Translations under genes and position numbers: made by a program
Shown here: positions 56,413 to 63,758 of the stretch, in pieces
How positions within the stretch are numbered: position 1 is the first letter of the stretch
How the letters are laid out: every line of letters starts with the position of its first letter
DNA from: Streptomyces sp. NRRL S-87
GTDB taxonomy: Bacteria > Actinomycetota > Actinomycetes > Streptomycetales > Streptomycetaceae
Assembly: GCF_000719335.1 (NCBI RefSeq)
Contig: NZ_JOGB01000014.1
Coordinates: forward strand, 124,001 to 188,000
Length of the DNA: 64,000 nucleotides
Direction: 5' to 3'
Notes under the pieces: model-generated
Databases searched by the model: none
What the model was told of the DNA's origin: nothing
The model's input: the letters and a program-made list of their open reading frames with translations, nothing else

Positions 56413-56796
56413 ATGGTTTCGGTAGTGCAGAACGTGGCGATCGACTGTGCGGACGCCTATGAGCTGGCGCGGTTCTGGAGCGAGGTGACGGGTCGTCCGT
56501 TGCATCCGGAGGACAGGCCGGGTGACCGGGAGACCCAGGTGCTGTTGGCGGAGGGTCCGGTGCTGTATTTCAACCAGGTGCCCGAGCCGAAGAGGGTCAA
56601 GAACCGGATCCATCTGTGTCTGCGCCCAGAGATGTCGCGCGAGCAGGAGGTGGAGTGGCTGCTCGGTCTCGGTGCGACCCTGGTCGGCGATCACCGGAAT
56701 TCCGATGGGACCGGCTGGGCGGTGCTTGCGGACCCTGAGGGGAACGAGTTCTGCGTTCTTCGGAGTGCGTCCGACAGGGCGGAGACGGGTTCCTGA
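56413..56796 (+). CDS. VOC family protein (glyoxalase-like)
   Basis: 127-residue single vicinal-oxygen-chelate unit: VVQNVAIDCADAYELARFWSEVTGRPL, then VLYFNQVPEPKRVKNRIHLCLRPEM, VEWLLGLGATLVGDHRNSDGTGWAVLADPEGNEFCVLRS. The last motif (DPEGNEFCVL) is the typical end of these glyoxalase/bleomycin-resistance-like proteins. Metal residues are not all evident; substrate unknown. ATG 56413 lacks a strong ribosome binding site. It stands between the tRNA and the STAND region, in a part that looks inserted. Confidence 0.85.
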   Translation: MVSVVQNVAIDCADAYELARFWSEVTGRPLHPEDRPGDRETQVLLAEGPVLYFNQVPEPKRVKNRIHLCLRPEMSREQEVEWLLGLGATLVGDHRNSDGTGWAVLADPEGNEFCVLRSASDRAETGS

Positions 56797-56826
56797 CGGT
56801 TGCGTGTTCCGCCGTCTTTCCGGGGG

Positions 56827-57116
56827 TCAGCGCGAGTCGTCGTAAGCCTGCCAGATCAGTGGGTGCAGGGTGCTGCCGCGTGGGGAGTCGGGGCCGCCGA
56901 CGCCCTGCATGGGGAGCAGGTGGGGGATCTCGGTCGGGTGCGGAAGAGGGTGATCGAGGTGCCGAGTTCGGCGGTCATGCCGATGTACCAGGCGGATTTC
57001 ATGCGGTCGTTGGGGCCGATTCTGCCCGCCCAGGAGGGGCGGTAGGACTCGGCGGTCCTGGGGGGTCCGAGGGTGGTGCGGCTGATCTGACCGAACGCGG
57101 TCCGGGGATCAGGCAT
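56827..57116 (-). pseudogene. small gene split by a frameshift, unknown family
   Basis: From ATG 57116 one frame reads MPDPRTAFGQISRTTLGPPRTAE..., then IGPNDRMKSAWYIGMTAELGTS. The neighbouring frame continues with TEIPHLLPMQGVGGPDSPRGSTLHPLIWQAYDDSR to a stop at 56827. Both halves have Streptomyces-like codon use, and the switch lies near 56935-56945. Its ATG lies inside the end of the upstream ATPase gene (ATGCCTGA, 8-bp overlap), so it was co-translated. No family recognised. Confidence 0.45.
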
Positions 57117-58377
57117 AGTCCCAGCAGCGGGTGTAGAGCCGAGGAATCCGGAACGTCGACCTGGTCTGCGTGCCGTGCTGCTCCACCACGCGTTCGAGGA
57201 AAAGCTGGACTACCCGAGCCTCAGCCTGCAGCAACGCCTGGACCAAGGCCTCCTGTCGGGCCCGGTCGTATTTGAACGTCTCGTCGATCTGGTCAAGGAG
57301 TACCACCACCCGCCGCCCGGCTTGTTCGAGGACGTCGTCCGTCTCCTGCAGCAGTGAGTCGACGTCGACGAACGCCTTGCTGGGTGGGGTGCCGGCAGGA
57401 AGTGTGGCCTCGAAGTTGACCGGCCCCACCCCGAACTTCAGCGTCGTACCGCCCAGAAGGCGGGCGAGCACGTGCAGGGCCCGCCGGGTGCGGTTGGGTG
57501 GCGCAGTGGGCAGCCTGAGTGCAGCCCTCAGACCGGAGGCGTCGCGGTGCAATGCCTTGGGCGCCTCCGCCGGGACCGTTGAGGCAACCGCGGCGGCGAT
57601 GGCCGCGAGCCAGGCCGCGCGCAGCGCGTCAACGTCCAGCCAGGTGTCCTCGTCGACGATGCGGCGCAGCAGGCTGCCAACGTCGGCGATGGGGAGGGTC
57701 TCGATGGACGGTTCTTCCGCAAGCTTGCGGAAGATGGCGCTCTTGCCCGAGCCTCGGCCGCCGATGACGATGGTCCGTTTGTGGACGAGGATCCGTTCCA
57801 GGCTGTGCCGTCCGACGTAGCTCTCGTCAAGCAGATCGTCGTGTTCCGCCTCCTCCGCACCGAATCTGAGCTCGGCCAGCCGGAACGGCCGCACGAAGAC
57901 CTGCCGGGACAGCACGGCCTCCTGGATGGAGGCGTGAGCGAACTCCACCGTCCCGGCCTGTTCGTCAACGGTGACCAGGCTGGGCACCGAGGGGAAGTCC
58001 AGTACCGCCCGGACCATGACTTCAGTAGATCGTAGTTTCCCGGCCAGCGCCGAAATCCGGTCCTGGCCACCGGCAAGCGCGAGCTCCTCCAGGAACAGAG
58101 CGAGCAGGGCCCGATCCGGGGAGGCTCTGAGGGCAGCATCGACCAACGATTCGGTCAGGCTTTCCAGGTGGCCCCCGGACACCGCCCCGGCCGCCTTGCG
58201 GTGCTGCACGGCCTGAGCCGCCACAAGACGGGCGATGAGCGGATTTCCGTCCGCCTGCCTGACGATGTCGTGGATGACGTCATTGGCGAGGTCCGGAGCG
58301 GTTTGCTGCAGCAGGGCGACCATGTAGTCCTCGTCCAGAGGACCGAGAAAAGGACTTCGAACTGACGTCCGAATCAA
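57109..58377 (-). CDS. ATPase: C-terminal part of a STAND/NACHT module plus Sll1717-type P-loop domain
   Basis: 422 residues from TTG 58377. Residues 1-165 continue a STAND NTPase: FLGPLDEDYMVALLQQ, QADGNPLIARLVAAQ and EFAHASIQEAVLS (winged-helix end). A second ATPase follows: LRFGAEEAEHDDLLDESYV, then Walker A GGRGSGKS (206-213) and VVVLLDQIDETFKYDRARQEAL (Walker B, about 338-347). This order fits the 'P-loop ATPase, Sll1717' family. The TTG shares TTGA with the stop of the preceding frame, which encodes the first half of the same NACHT-like domain. Either a frameshift or coupled translation explains this. Confidence 0.7.
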   Translation of the reverse strand: MIRTSVRSPFLGPLDEDYMVALLQQTAPDLANDVIHDIVRQADGNPLIARLVAAQAVQHRKAAGAVSGGHLESLTESLVDAALRASPDRALLALFLEELALAGGQDRISALAGKLRSTEVMVRAVLDFPSVPSLVTVDEQAGTVEFAHASIQEAVLSRQVFVRPFRLAELRFGAEEAEHDDLLDESYVGRHSLERILVHKRTIVIGGRGSGKSAIFRKLAEEPSIETLPIADVGSLLRRIVDEDTWLDVDALRAAWLAAIAAAVASTVPAEAPKALHRDASGLRAALRLPTAPPNRTRRALHVLARLLGGTTLKFGVGPVNFEATLPAGTPPSKAFVDVDSLLQETDDVLEQAGRRVVVLLDQIDETFKYDRARQEALVQALLQAEARVVQLFLERVVEQHGTQTRSTFRIPRLYTRCWDYA

Positions 58378-58874
58378 CGGTATTCGAGCCCGTCGAGGCG
58401 CGATGTCAGGACGAGTCTCCAGCCTTCCAGGCCATGGCTGAGCTCTTCGACAGCGGCGGCCATCCGCTGGGGATAGCCCGACTCATTGAGTCCGTCGAGC
58501 AGCAGCACGGGCGCCGAAAGCCGGTCGGCGACCTGGTTCAGCGCTGCTGTGGTCTGCCGGAGCCGGTCGCCTCCGGATGCGCGGATCGTCCGCTCTGTCT
58601 CGACCTCGGAGGCGTCGACTACTTGCGTGATCTCATTCATGATCAGAGCCGATAGGTCATCCAGATCGATGTCCCGCAAGCTGATCAGGAAGGCCGCCCG
58701 GCCCTGTCGCTGAAGTTCCCGTTCGAGCTGCTGAAGCAGCACTGTCTTGCCGACCCCTGGGTTGCCGAGGACCAAGACGCCCCGACGGTTCGGGGTGTCG
58801 AGGTTTGCCAGGAGGTCGATGAGTTCGGGCCGGTGAAAGGGCTGGTGTGATCGGTCCTCGGGGGTACGGGTCAG
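58374..58874 (-). CDS. N-terminal STAND/NACHT ATPase part, out of frame with its continuation
   Basis: 166 residues if it starts at CTG 58874, whose CTGA overlaps the terD stop; there is no ATG, GTG or TTG in a suitable place. Walker A VLVLGNPGVGKTVLLQQL (37-44), LISLRDIDLDDL, Walker B APVLLLDGLNESG and sensor RLVLTSRLDGL are clear. The reading frame stops right after LTSRLDGLEYR, where NACHT domains normally continue; the continuation is present in the +1 frame. It may be a pseudogene, a sequencing error or a programmed frameshift. Context: between terD and the second ATPase part, all on one strand. Confidence 0.6.
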   Translation of the reverse strand: MTRTPEDRSHQPFHRPELIDLLANLDTPNRRGVLVLGNPGVGKTVLLQQLERELQRQGRAAFLISLRDIDLDDLSALIMNEITQVVDASEVETERTIRASGGDRLRQTTAALNQVADRLSAPVLLLDGLNESGYPQRMAAAVEELSHGLEGWRLVLTSRLDGLEYR

Positions 58875-59392
58875 GCGGCGCCCATGGCTGCGGGGAAGTG
58901 GTCGGGGTCGGTGGTGTGGCCGCGGGTTTCGGCGTGGAGGGTCCAGGTGCCGGTGTCGTCGCGGGTGAATTCGGCGACGGTGGCGGCGGTGGCGTGGGGG
59001 ATGGTGGTGAGGTCGTCGGTGACGAGGTCGGTGTGGTCGGCGCGGATGCGGATGCCGGTGCCGGGGATGTCGGCGAAGGTCTTGCCGTCGCGGCCTTGGA
59101 TGACGACGCCGATGACGACGCGGCGGAGGCGGGGGTCCATGCGGTGGAGTTCGAGGGTCATGACCTCGTCGTAGCCGAAGCCCTGACCGGTGCGGCTGTC
59201 GCGGTCGAGGGTGACGGTGCCGTCGGGTGAGCGGTTGGCGAAGTGGACGAGGTAGGCGGCGGGGCCTTGGGGAGCGTCGGCGTCGTAGACGGCGGCGACG
59301 AGGTCGAGGTCGTGCGGGGGTGTGCCGGCGGGGCTCGGGTCCCAGCGGAGTGCGACTTCGACCTTGGTGAGGCCCTTGCGTATGCCGGTCAC
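58871..59392 (-). CDS. TerD family protein
   Basis: 173 residues: TKVEVALRWDPSPAGTPPHDLDLVAAVYD, then YLVHFANRSPDGTVTLDRDSRTGQGFGYDEVMTLELHRM, and RVVIGVVIQGRDGKTFADIPGTGIRIR. The DLDLVAAVYD and GYDEVMTL segments include the acidic Ca2+ ligands of the TerD fold. GTG 59392 follows GAGGGGAG at 8 nt. Its stop overlaps the putative CTG start of the STAND ATPase gene, suggesting an operon terD - STAND ATPase - small gene. Confidence 0.92.
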   Translation of the reverse strand: MTGIRKGLTKVEVALRWDPSPAGTPPHDLDLVAAVYDADAPQGPAAYLVHFANRSPDGTVTLDRDSRTGQGFGYDEVMTLELHRMDPRLRRVVIGVVIQGRDGKTFADIPGTGIRIRADHTDLVTDDLTTIPHATAATVAEFTRDDTGTWTLHAETRGHTTDPDHFPAAMGAA

Positions 59393-59460
59393 CCGAACTC
59401 CCCTCGTGTCCGGCCGTGTTGGCCGGGTTTGCGTGGTGTGTGATCACCCATGCTGCCACG

Positions 59461-59600
59461 GGGCGGGGGTGGGGGGTGGTGGGGTCGTCCGTTATCGGCC
59501 AGGGATGGCTCTTTTCGGGAAGGGGGCCGGGGCGGGGTGGCGGGCACCCGGGGGGGGCGGAGGGGGAGCGGGCGCCCCCGGGGCGGTGGGGGTACGGGAA
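59461..59600 (+). other. G-run-rich stretch with G-quadruplex potential
   Basis: Repeated runs of 3-8 G on the + strand, e.g. GGGCGGGGGTGGGGGGTGG at 59461 and more G-runs from 59520 to 59600. It lies between the pyk end and the terD start. Confidence 0.5.
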
Positions 59601-59627
59601 CGCCCGGGGCGTGGTACGTCCCGGGCG
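59601..59627 (-). terminator. pyk terminator
   Basis: CGCCCGGG pairs with CCCGGGCG around an 11-nt loop, 27 nt after the pyk stop on the pyk strand. Confidence 0.55.
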
Positions 59628-59653
59628 TGTGGGGTGCGTGGCGCGTGCGGTCC

Positions 59654-61078
59654 TTACACGGGGTCGCCGATGTGGTGGACGCGGACGAGGTTGGTGGAGC
59701 CGGGGACGCCGGGCGGGGAGCCGGCGGTGATGACGACGGTGTCGCCCTTGGCGCAGAGGCCGGTGCGCGTGAGGTGTTCGTCGACCTGGGCGACCATGGC
59801 GTCGGTGGAGTCGACGTGGGGGCCGAGGAAGGTTTCGACGCCCCAGGTGAGGTTGAGTTGGGAGCGGGTGGCGGGGTCGGGGGTGAAGGCGAGGAGGGGG
59901 ATGGGGCTGCGGTAGCGGGAGAGGCGACGGACGGTGTCGCCGCTCTGGGTGAAGGCGACGAGGTACTTGGCGTCGAGGAAGTCGCCGATTTCGGCGGCGG
60001 CGCGGGCGACGGCGCCGCCCTGGGTGCGGGGTTTGCTGTTTTCGGTGAGGGCGGGGAGGCCCTTGGCGAGGACGTCCTCCTCGGCGGCTGCGACGATCCT
60101 CGACATGGTGCGGACGGTTTCGACGGGGTATGAGCCGACGCTGGTTTCGCCGGAGAGCATGACGGCGTCGGTGCCGTCGATGACGGCGTTGGCGACGTCG
60201 GAGGCCTCCGCGCGGGTGGGTCGGGAGTTGTCGATCATCGAGTCGAGCATCTGGGTGGCGACGATGACCGGTTTGGCGTTGCGCTTGGCGAGCTTGACGG
60301 CGCGCTTTTGGACGATGGGGACCTGTTCGAGGGGCATTTCGACGCCGAGGTCGCCGCGGGCGACCATGATGCCGTCGAAGGCGGCGACGATGTCGTCGAT
60401 GTTCTCGACGGCCTGGGGCTTTTCGATCTTGGCGATGACGGGGAGGCGGCGGTCCTCCTCGTCCATGACGCGGTGGACGTCGTCGATGTCGCGGCCGGTG
60501 CGGACGAAGGACAGGGCGATGATGTCGGCGCCGGTGCGCAGGGCCCAGCGGAGGTCGTCGATGTCCTTGTCGGAGAGGGCGGGGACGGAGACGGCGACGC
60601 CGGGGAGGTTGAGTCCCTTGTGGTCGGAGACCATGCCGCCTTCGATGACGTGGGTGCGGACGCGGGGTCCGTCGACGCCGGTGACTTCGAGGGTGACGCG
60701 GCCGTCGTCGACGAGGATGCGTTCGCCGGGGGTGACGTCGGCGGCGAGCCCGGTGTAGGTGGTGGCGCACTGGTGGCGGTCGCCGGGGTGGGGTTCGGTG
60801 GTGATGGTGAAGGTGTCGCCGCGTTCAAGGAGTACGGGGCCTTCGGCGAAGCGGCCGAGGCGGATCTTCGGACCTTGAAGGTCGGCGAGGATTCCGACGC
60901 TGCGGCCGGTTTCGTCGGCGGCTTTGCGTACGCGCTGGTAGCGCTCCTCGTGTTCGGCGTAGGTGCCGTGGCTGAGGTTGAAGCGGGCGATGTCCATTCC
61001 GGCTTCGACCAGGGCTTTGATCTGTTCGTACGAGTCCGTGGCGGGGCCCAGGGTGCAGACGATTTTGGCTCGGCGCAT
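59654..61078 (-). CDS. pyk: pyruvate kinase
   Basis: 474 residues; converts phosphoenolpyruvate and ADP to pyruvate and ATP. RRAKIVCTLGPATDSYEQIKALVEAGMDIARFNLSHG at the N-terminus, ADLQGPKIRLGRF, the catalytic VIAKIEKPQAVENIDDI and ARGDLGVEMPLEQVPIVQKR, then MLSGETSVGSYPVETVRTM and a C-terminal effector-type domain with AFTQSGDTVRRLSRYR. The start is ATG 61078 from homology. The leader contains the palindrome CCTACCG-AG-CGGTAGG. Confidence 0.97.
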   Translation of the reverse strand: MRRAKIVCTLGPATDSYEQIKALVEAGMDIARFNLSHGTYAEHEERYQRVRKAADETGRSVGILADLQGPKIRLGRFAEGPVLLERGDTFTITTEPHPGDRHQCATTYTGLAADVTPGERILVDDGRVTLEVTGVDGPRVRTHVIEGGMVSDHKGLNLPGVAVSVPALSDKDIDDLRWALRTGADIIALSFVRTGRDIDDVHRVMDEEDRRLPVIAKIEKPQAVENIDDIVAAFDGIMVARGDLGVEMPLEQVPIVQKRAVKLAKRNAKPVIVATQMLDSMIDNSRPTRAEASDVANAVIDGTDAVMLSGETSVGSYPVETVRTMSRIVAAAEEDVLAKGLPALTENSKPRTQGGAVARAAAEIGDFLDAKYLVAFTQSGDTVRRLSRYRSPIPLLAFTPDPATRSQLNLTWGVETFLGPHVDSTDAMVAQVDEHLTRTGLCAKGDTVVITAGSPPGVPGSTNLVRVHHIGDPV

Positions 61079-61093
61079 GCGGCGAGCGTATGC

Positions 61094-61109
61094 CCTACCG
61101 AGCGGTAGG
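61094..61109. promoter_or_regulatory. 16-bp palindrome in the pyk leader
   Basis: CCTACCG-AG-CGGTAGG, a perfect dyad 16 bp upstream of the pyk ATG. It looks like a TetR-type operator or a leader hairpin; no regulator gene is adjacent. Confidence 0.45.
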
Positions 61110-61254
61110 AGTGGGGGTCGAGGTGTCCGGCCAACATCCGTTGGGTGAAGGGCTGTTGACATTTGTTGAATGGGCGCGGGGGTGCTCCGATGAGCACCCC
61201 CGCGGGCGTCGCGGCAGGTGGTCGGACGCGTGCGGAGCCGGGGTGCAGGGGCGT

Positions 61255-61296
61255 CCGTACGGGTGTGTCGGTACGGGTGTGTCGGTGCGGGGGCGT
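61255..61296. repeat. 14-bp tandem repeats, three copies
   Basis: Units CCGTACGGGTGTGT, CGGTACGGGTGTGT and CGGTGCGGGGGCGT run head-to-tail between pyk and the SIMPL gene. Confidence 0.75.
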
Positions 61297-61339
61297 CGGT
61301 GACGTGTGCACCGGTGACCGCCGCGTCGGTGCGGGGGCG

Positions 61340-62062
61340 TCAGAGGGCCGGCGGGGTCATGGTGAAGCGGGCGTTGACGGCGGCGTAGACGGTCTGACGC
61401 TGGGGTTCGAGGTCGAGGGCGGGCGGCAGGTCGGGTTCGGCGCCGCCGAAGGCCATGGCGCGGACGGCGCCGCCGGGTGCGGCCATGGGATAGGGGGCGG
61501 GGGCGGCCTCGGCGCCGAGGTCGGCGAGTTCGACGAGGGAGGCGAGGCGGGCGCCGAGGGCGGCGGCGTATTCGCGGGCGCGTTGGACGGCTTCGAGGAC
61601 GGCTTGCCTGCGGGCTTCGCCGTGGGCCGGGGAGTCGGGGCGCAGGGCCCACCAGGGGCCGTCGACGCGGGTCAGGTCCTGGTCGGCGAGACGGGTGGTG
61701 AGTTCACCGAGGGCGGTGAAGTCGGAGAGTTCGGCGCTGATGTGGACGCGGCCGTGGTAGGCGCGGATGCGTTCGCCGCGGCCGTGGCGGGTGAGTTCGG
61801 GGGTGATGGAGAAGGCGCCGGTCTCGAGTTTCTCGACGGCGTCGCCGTAGCTCTTGATGAGGTCGAGGACGGTGGCGTTGCGGCGGGTGAGGTCGTCGAG
61901 GGCGGTGCGGCGGTCGGTGCCGCGGGCGCTGACGGTGATGCCGATGCGGGCGATTTCGGGGTCGACTTCGAGGGTGGCTTCGCCCCGGACGGCGACGCGC
62001 GGGGCCTCGGGGGTGCCGAAGGGAGCGGGGGGCGGGGCCGGTGTGGCGTGGTCGGTCGTCAT
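61340..62062 (-). CDS. SIMPL domain-containing protein (DUF541)
   Basis: 240 residues. The SIMPL core runs from VAVRGEATLEVDPEIARIGITVSARGTDRRTALDDL through VEKLETGAFSITPELTRHG to RRQAVLEAVQRAREYAAALGARLASLVELADLG. No signal peptide is visible, unlike many relatives, so it is probably cytosolic. Function unknown. ATG 62062. It is divergent from the lipase-like gene. Confidence 0.88.
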   Translation of the reverse strand: MTTDHATPAPPPAPFGTPEAPRVAVRGEATLEVDPEIARIGITVSARGTDRRTALDDLTRRNATVLDLIKSYGDAVEKLETGAFSITPELTRHGRGERIRAYHGRVHISAELSDFTALGELTTRLADQDLTRVDGPWWALRPDSPAHGEARRQAVLEAVQRAREYAAALGARLASLVELADLGAEAAPAPYPMAAPGGAVRAMAFGGAEPDLPPALDLEPQRQTVYAAVNARFTMTPPAL

Positions 62063-62325
62063 GGGCTCAACTGTCCCACTCCCCCGCCGGGGTGCGGGGG
62101 TCGTGGTCGGCGCCGGGGCCGGGGGCCGGCCGGCGGCCGTGGTGGCACGGGCCCGCCGCGTCGGCCCGGGGGGAGCCCATGGGGGGCCGGACGCGCGAAT
62201 CTTCTACTTACCGTAGTCATATGCGTACGGAGTGTGACAGTCTGCTGCGTGGTCGCGGTCCCGCAGCAGCGCGCGGGGCCGGTTCCTTCCGTGTATCCGT
62301 GACGTGCACAAGGAGTCAGCTGATC

Positions 62326-63585
62326 ATGTCCGCACCCGTCGTTGACGTCTGGGGCCCGGTCGCCCCCGGGACCCGTTCCTCGTATCCCCCCGCTCCGGAG
62401 CCGCACGACACGTGGTCGCTCGCCGGCGGGACGGCGTGGGTCTACTACAGCCCGCTGAACCGCAGGCAGCTCATCAGGCCCGTCATCCTGTCCGACGGTT
62501 TTTCCAGCGGGTCGAGCGACCTCGACCAGCTCTGGCACGGCCTGGAGGAGAACGGCGAGTACCGCTTCGTCTCCGAGCTCCACGCGACCGGTCGTGACGT
62601 GGTCGTCCTGGGCTTCACGGACCGGACGGCATCGATCACGGCGAACGCCGACACCGCCGTCGAATGCATCCGCCGGGCCGTCGCCGAGCGGGTGGGCGGG
62701 GCGAAGCTGGCCGTGGGCGGTTTCAGCATGGGCGGGCTGGTCACCCGGTACGCCCTGGCCAAGATGGAGCAGGACCCGGGGCTTCCCGACCACGAGGCGG
62801 CGCTCTACTTCTCCTACGACACCCCGCACCAGGGTGCGTGGCTCCCCGTGGCCCTGCAGGCCTTCACGCACTTCGCGACGGACAAGTGGGGGGAGACGCC
62901 CGGCGTGGGACCCGTCCTGCGCCAGTTCTCGGCGCTGCTCAACAGTCCTGCCGCCAAGGAGATGGCGCGGTGGCACATCGAGAAGGTCGGTGACACTCCG
63001 GGGCAGGCGTCGGAGCGGGTGGCGTTCCTGCGGGCGCTGGACGAGATCGGGGGGTGGCCGCGCACCGTCCGCAGGATCGGTGTCGCCAACGGCACGGACA
63101 CCGGTACCGGCAACGGCCTCGCGGCGGGCGCGACGGCGGTGCGGTGCAACGGCCCTTCGCTGCAGGACACGTGGCTCAAGACGCAGGCACAGGGCGATCA
63201 GGTGGTCGCGCGCCTGCAGAAGGCGGGCGAGGAGCCCGTATCGGTGCACACCAATGGGCTGCCCGACATCGACGGTGCTCCCGGAGGGGTGTTCTCCGCG
63301 CCGTCCCCCGCGGGTGACCCCGGCAGCTTCGGCCTGGCCGCCCTCCTCATGGGGCTCCTCGGCAACACGGTGGACCCGGACGTCATCAGTACGTCCTGCT
63401 TCATCCCCAGCGTCAGTGCCGTCGCCGCCGGCGAGATCGACGACCCGAAGGTCCTGTACCGGCCGATCGGCCCGGACCACAGTGCACTTGACGCCTTCGT
63501 CTGCGCGCGCCGCAACGAGGGACACACCGCGATGACCGAGGAACTCGGCGCGTGGCTCGTGAACGAGGTCGTCGCTCTCGGGTGA
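62326..63585 (+). CDS. lipase-like alpha/beta hydrolase
   Basis: 419 residues. The nucleophile elbow is GFSMGGLVTRYALA, near residue 137. PVILSDGFSSGSSDLDQLWHGLEENG carries the oxyanion region, and AVECIRRAVAERVGGAKLAVGGFSMGG and YFSYDTPHQGAWLPVALQAF follow. Candidate His residues lie in RPIGPDHSALDAF or NEGHTAMTEEL. No signal peptide, so cytosolic or exported with a partner. ATG 62326 follows AAGGAG at 10 nt; an open frame upstream has no such signal. A strong terminator follows. Confidence 0.85.
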   Translation: MSAPVVDVWGPVAPGTRSSYPPAPEPHDTWSLAGGTAWVYYSPLNRRQLIRPVILSDGFSSGSSDLDQLWHGLEENGEYRFVSELHATGRDVVVLGFTDRTASITANADTAVECIRRAVAERVGGAKLAVGGFSMGGLVTRYALAKMEQDPGLPDHEAALYFSYDTPHQGAWLPVALQAFTHFATDKWGETPGVGPVLRQFSALLNSPAAKEMARWHIEKVGDTPGQASERVAFLRALDEIGGWPRTVRRIGVANGTDTGTGNGLAAGATAVRCNGPSLQDTWLKTQAQGDQVVARLQKAGEEPVSVHTNGLPDIDGAPGGVFSAPSPAGDPGSFGLAALLMGLLGNTVDPDVISTSCFIPSVSAVAAGEIDDPKVLYRPIGPDHSALDAFVCARRNEGHTAMTEELGAWLVNEVVALG

Positions 63586-63597
63586 CCGCCGGGTGCG

Positions 63598-63630
63598 CGC
63601 CCCCCGTGCTGCCCGGCAGCGCGGGGGGCG
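63598..63630 (+). terminator. 14-bp stem-loop terminator
   Basis: CGCCCCCCGTGCTG pairs with CAGCGCGGGGGGCG (one G-U pair) around a 5-nt loop. A short TTGT follows. Confidence 0.75.
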
Positions 63631-63758
63631 TTGTCGTGGGCGCCGCGTCAAGGGTGGCCGGAAACCGGTCACCGGATCGCAACCTGCCGGGGGTGTTGTG
63701 GGCGGTTACCGGTGGGTCAGAATCTACGCGCATTGCATTGCCTCACAAGGGAGAAGAC

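Noticed and set aside
56163..59450. Integrated element with att sites at the tRNA
   Set aside because: I found no integrase and no copy of the tRNA 3' end (for example GAATCCCACCTGGGGCA) downstream to pyk, so only a compositional and content argument for insertion remains.
61267..61300. TGTCGGTG in the pyk/SIMPL gap as another DNA-damage box
   Set aside because: It is part of the 14-bp tandem repeats and has no TANNNT at the required spacing. No gene starts on that strand nearby.
63660..63740. PHO box before the metallophosphatase
   Set aside because: GGTCACCGG and GGTTACCGG resemble GTTCACC repeats, but the 11-bp period of direct repeats is not met.
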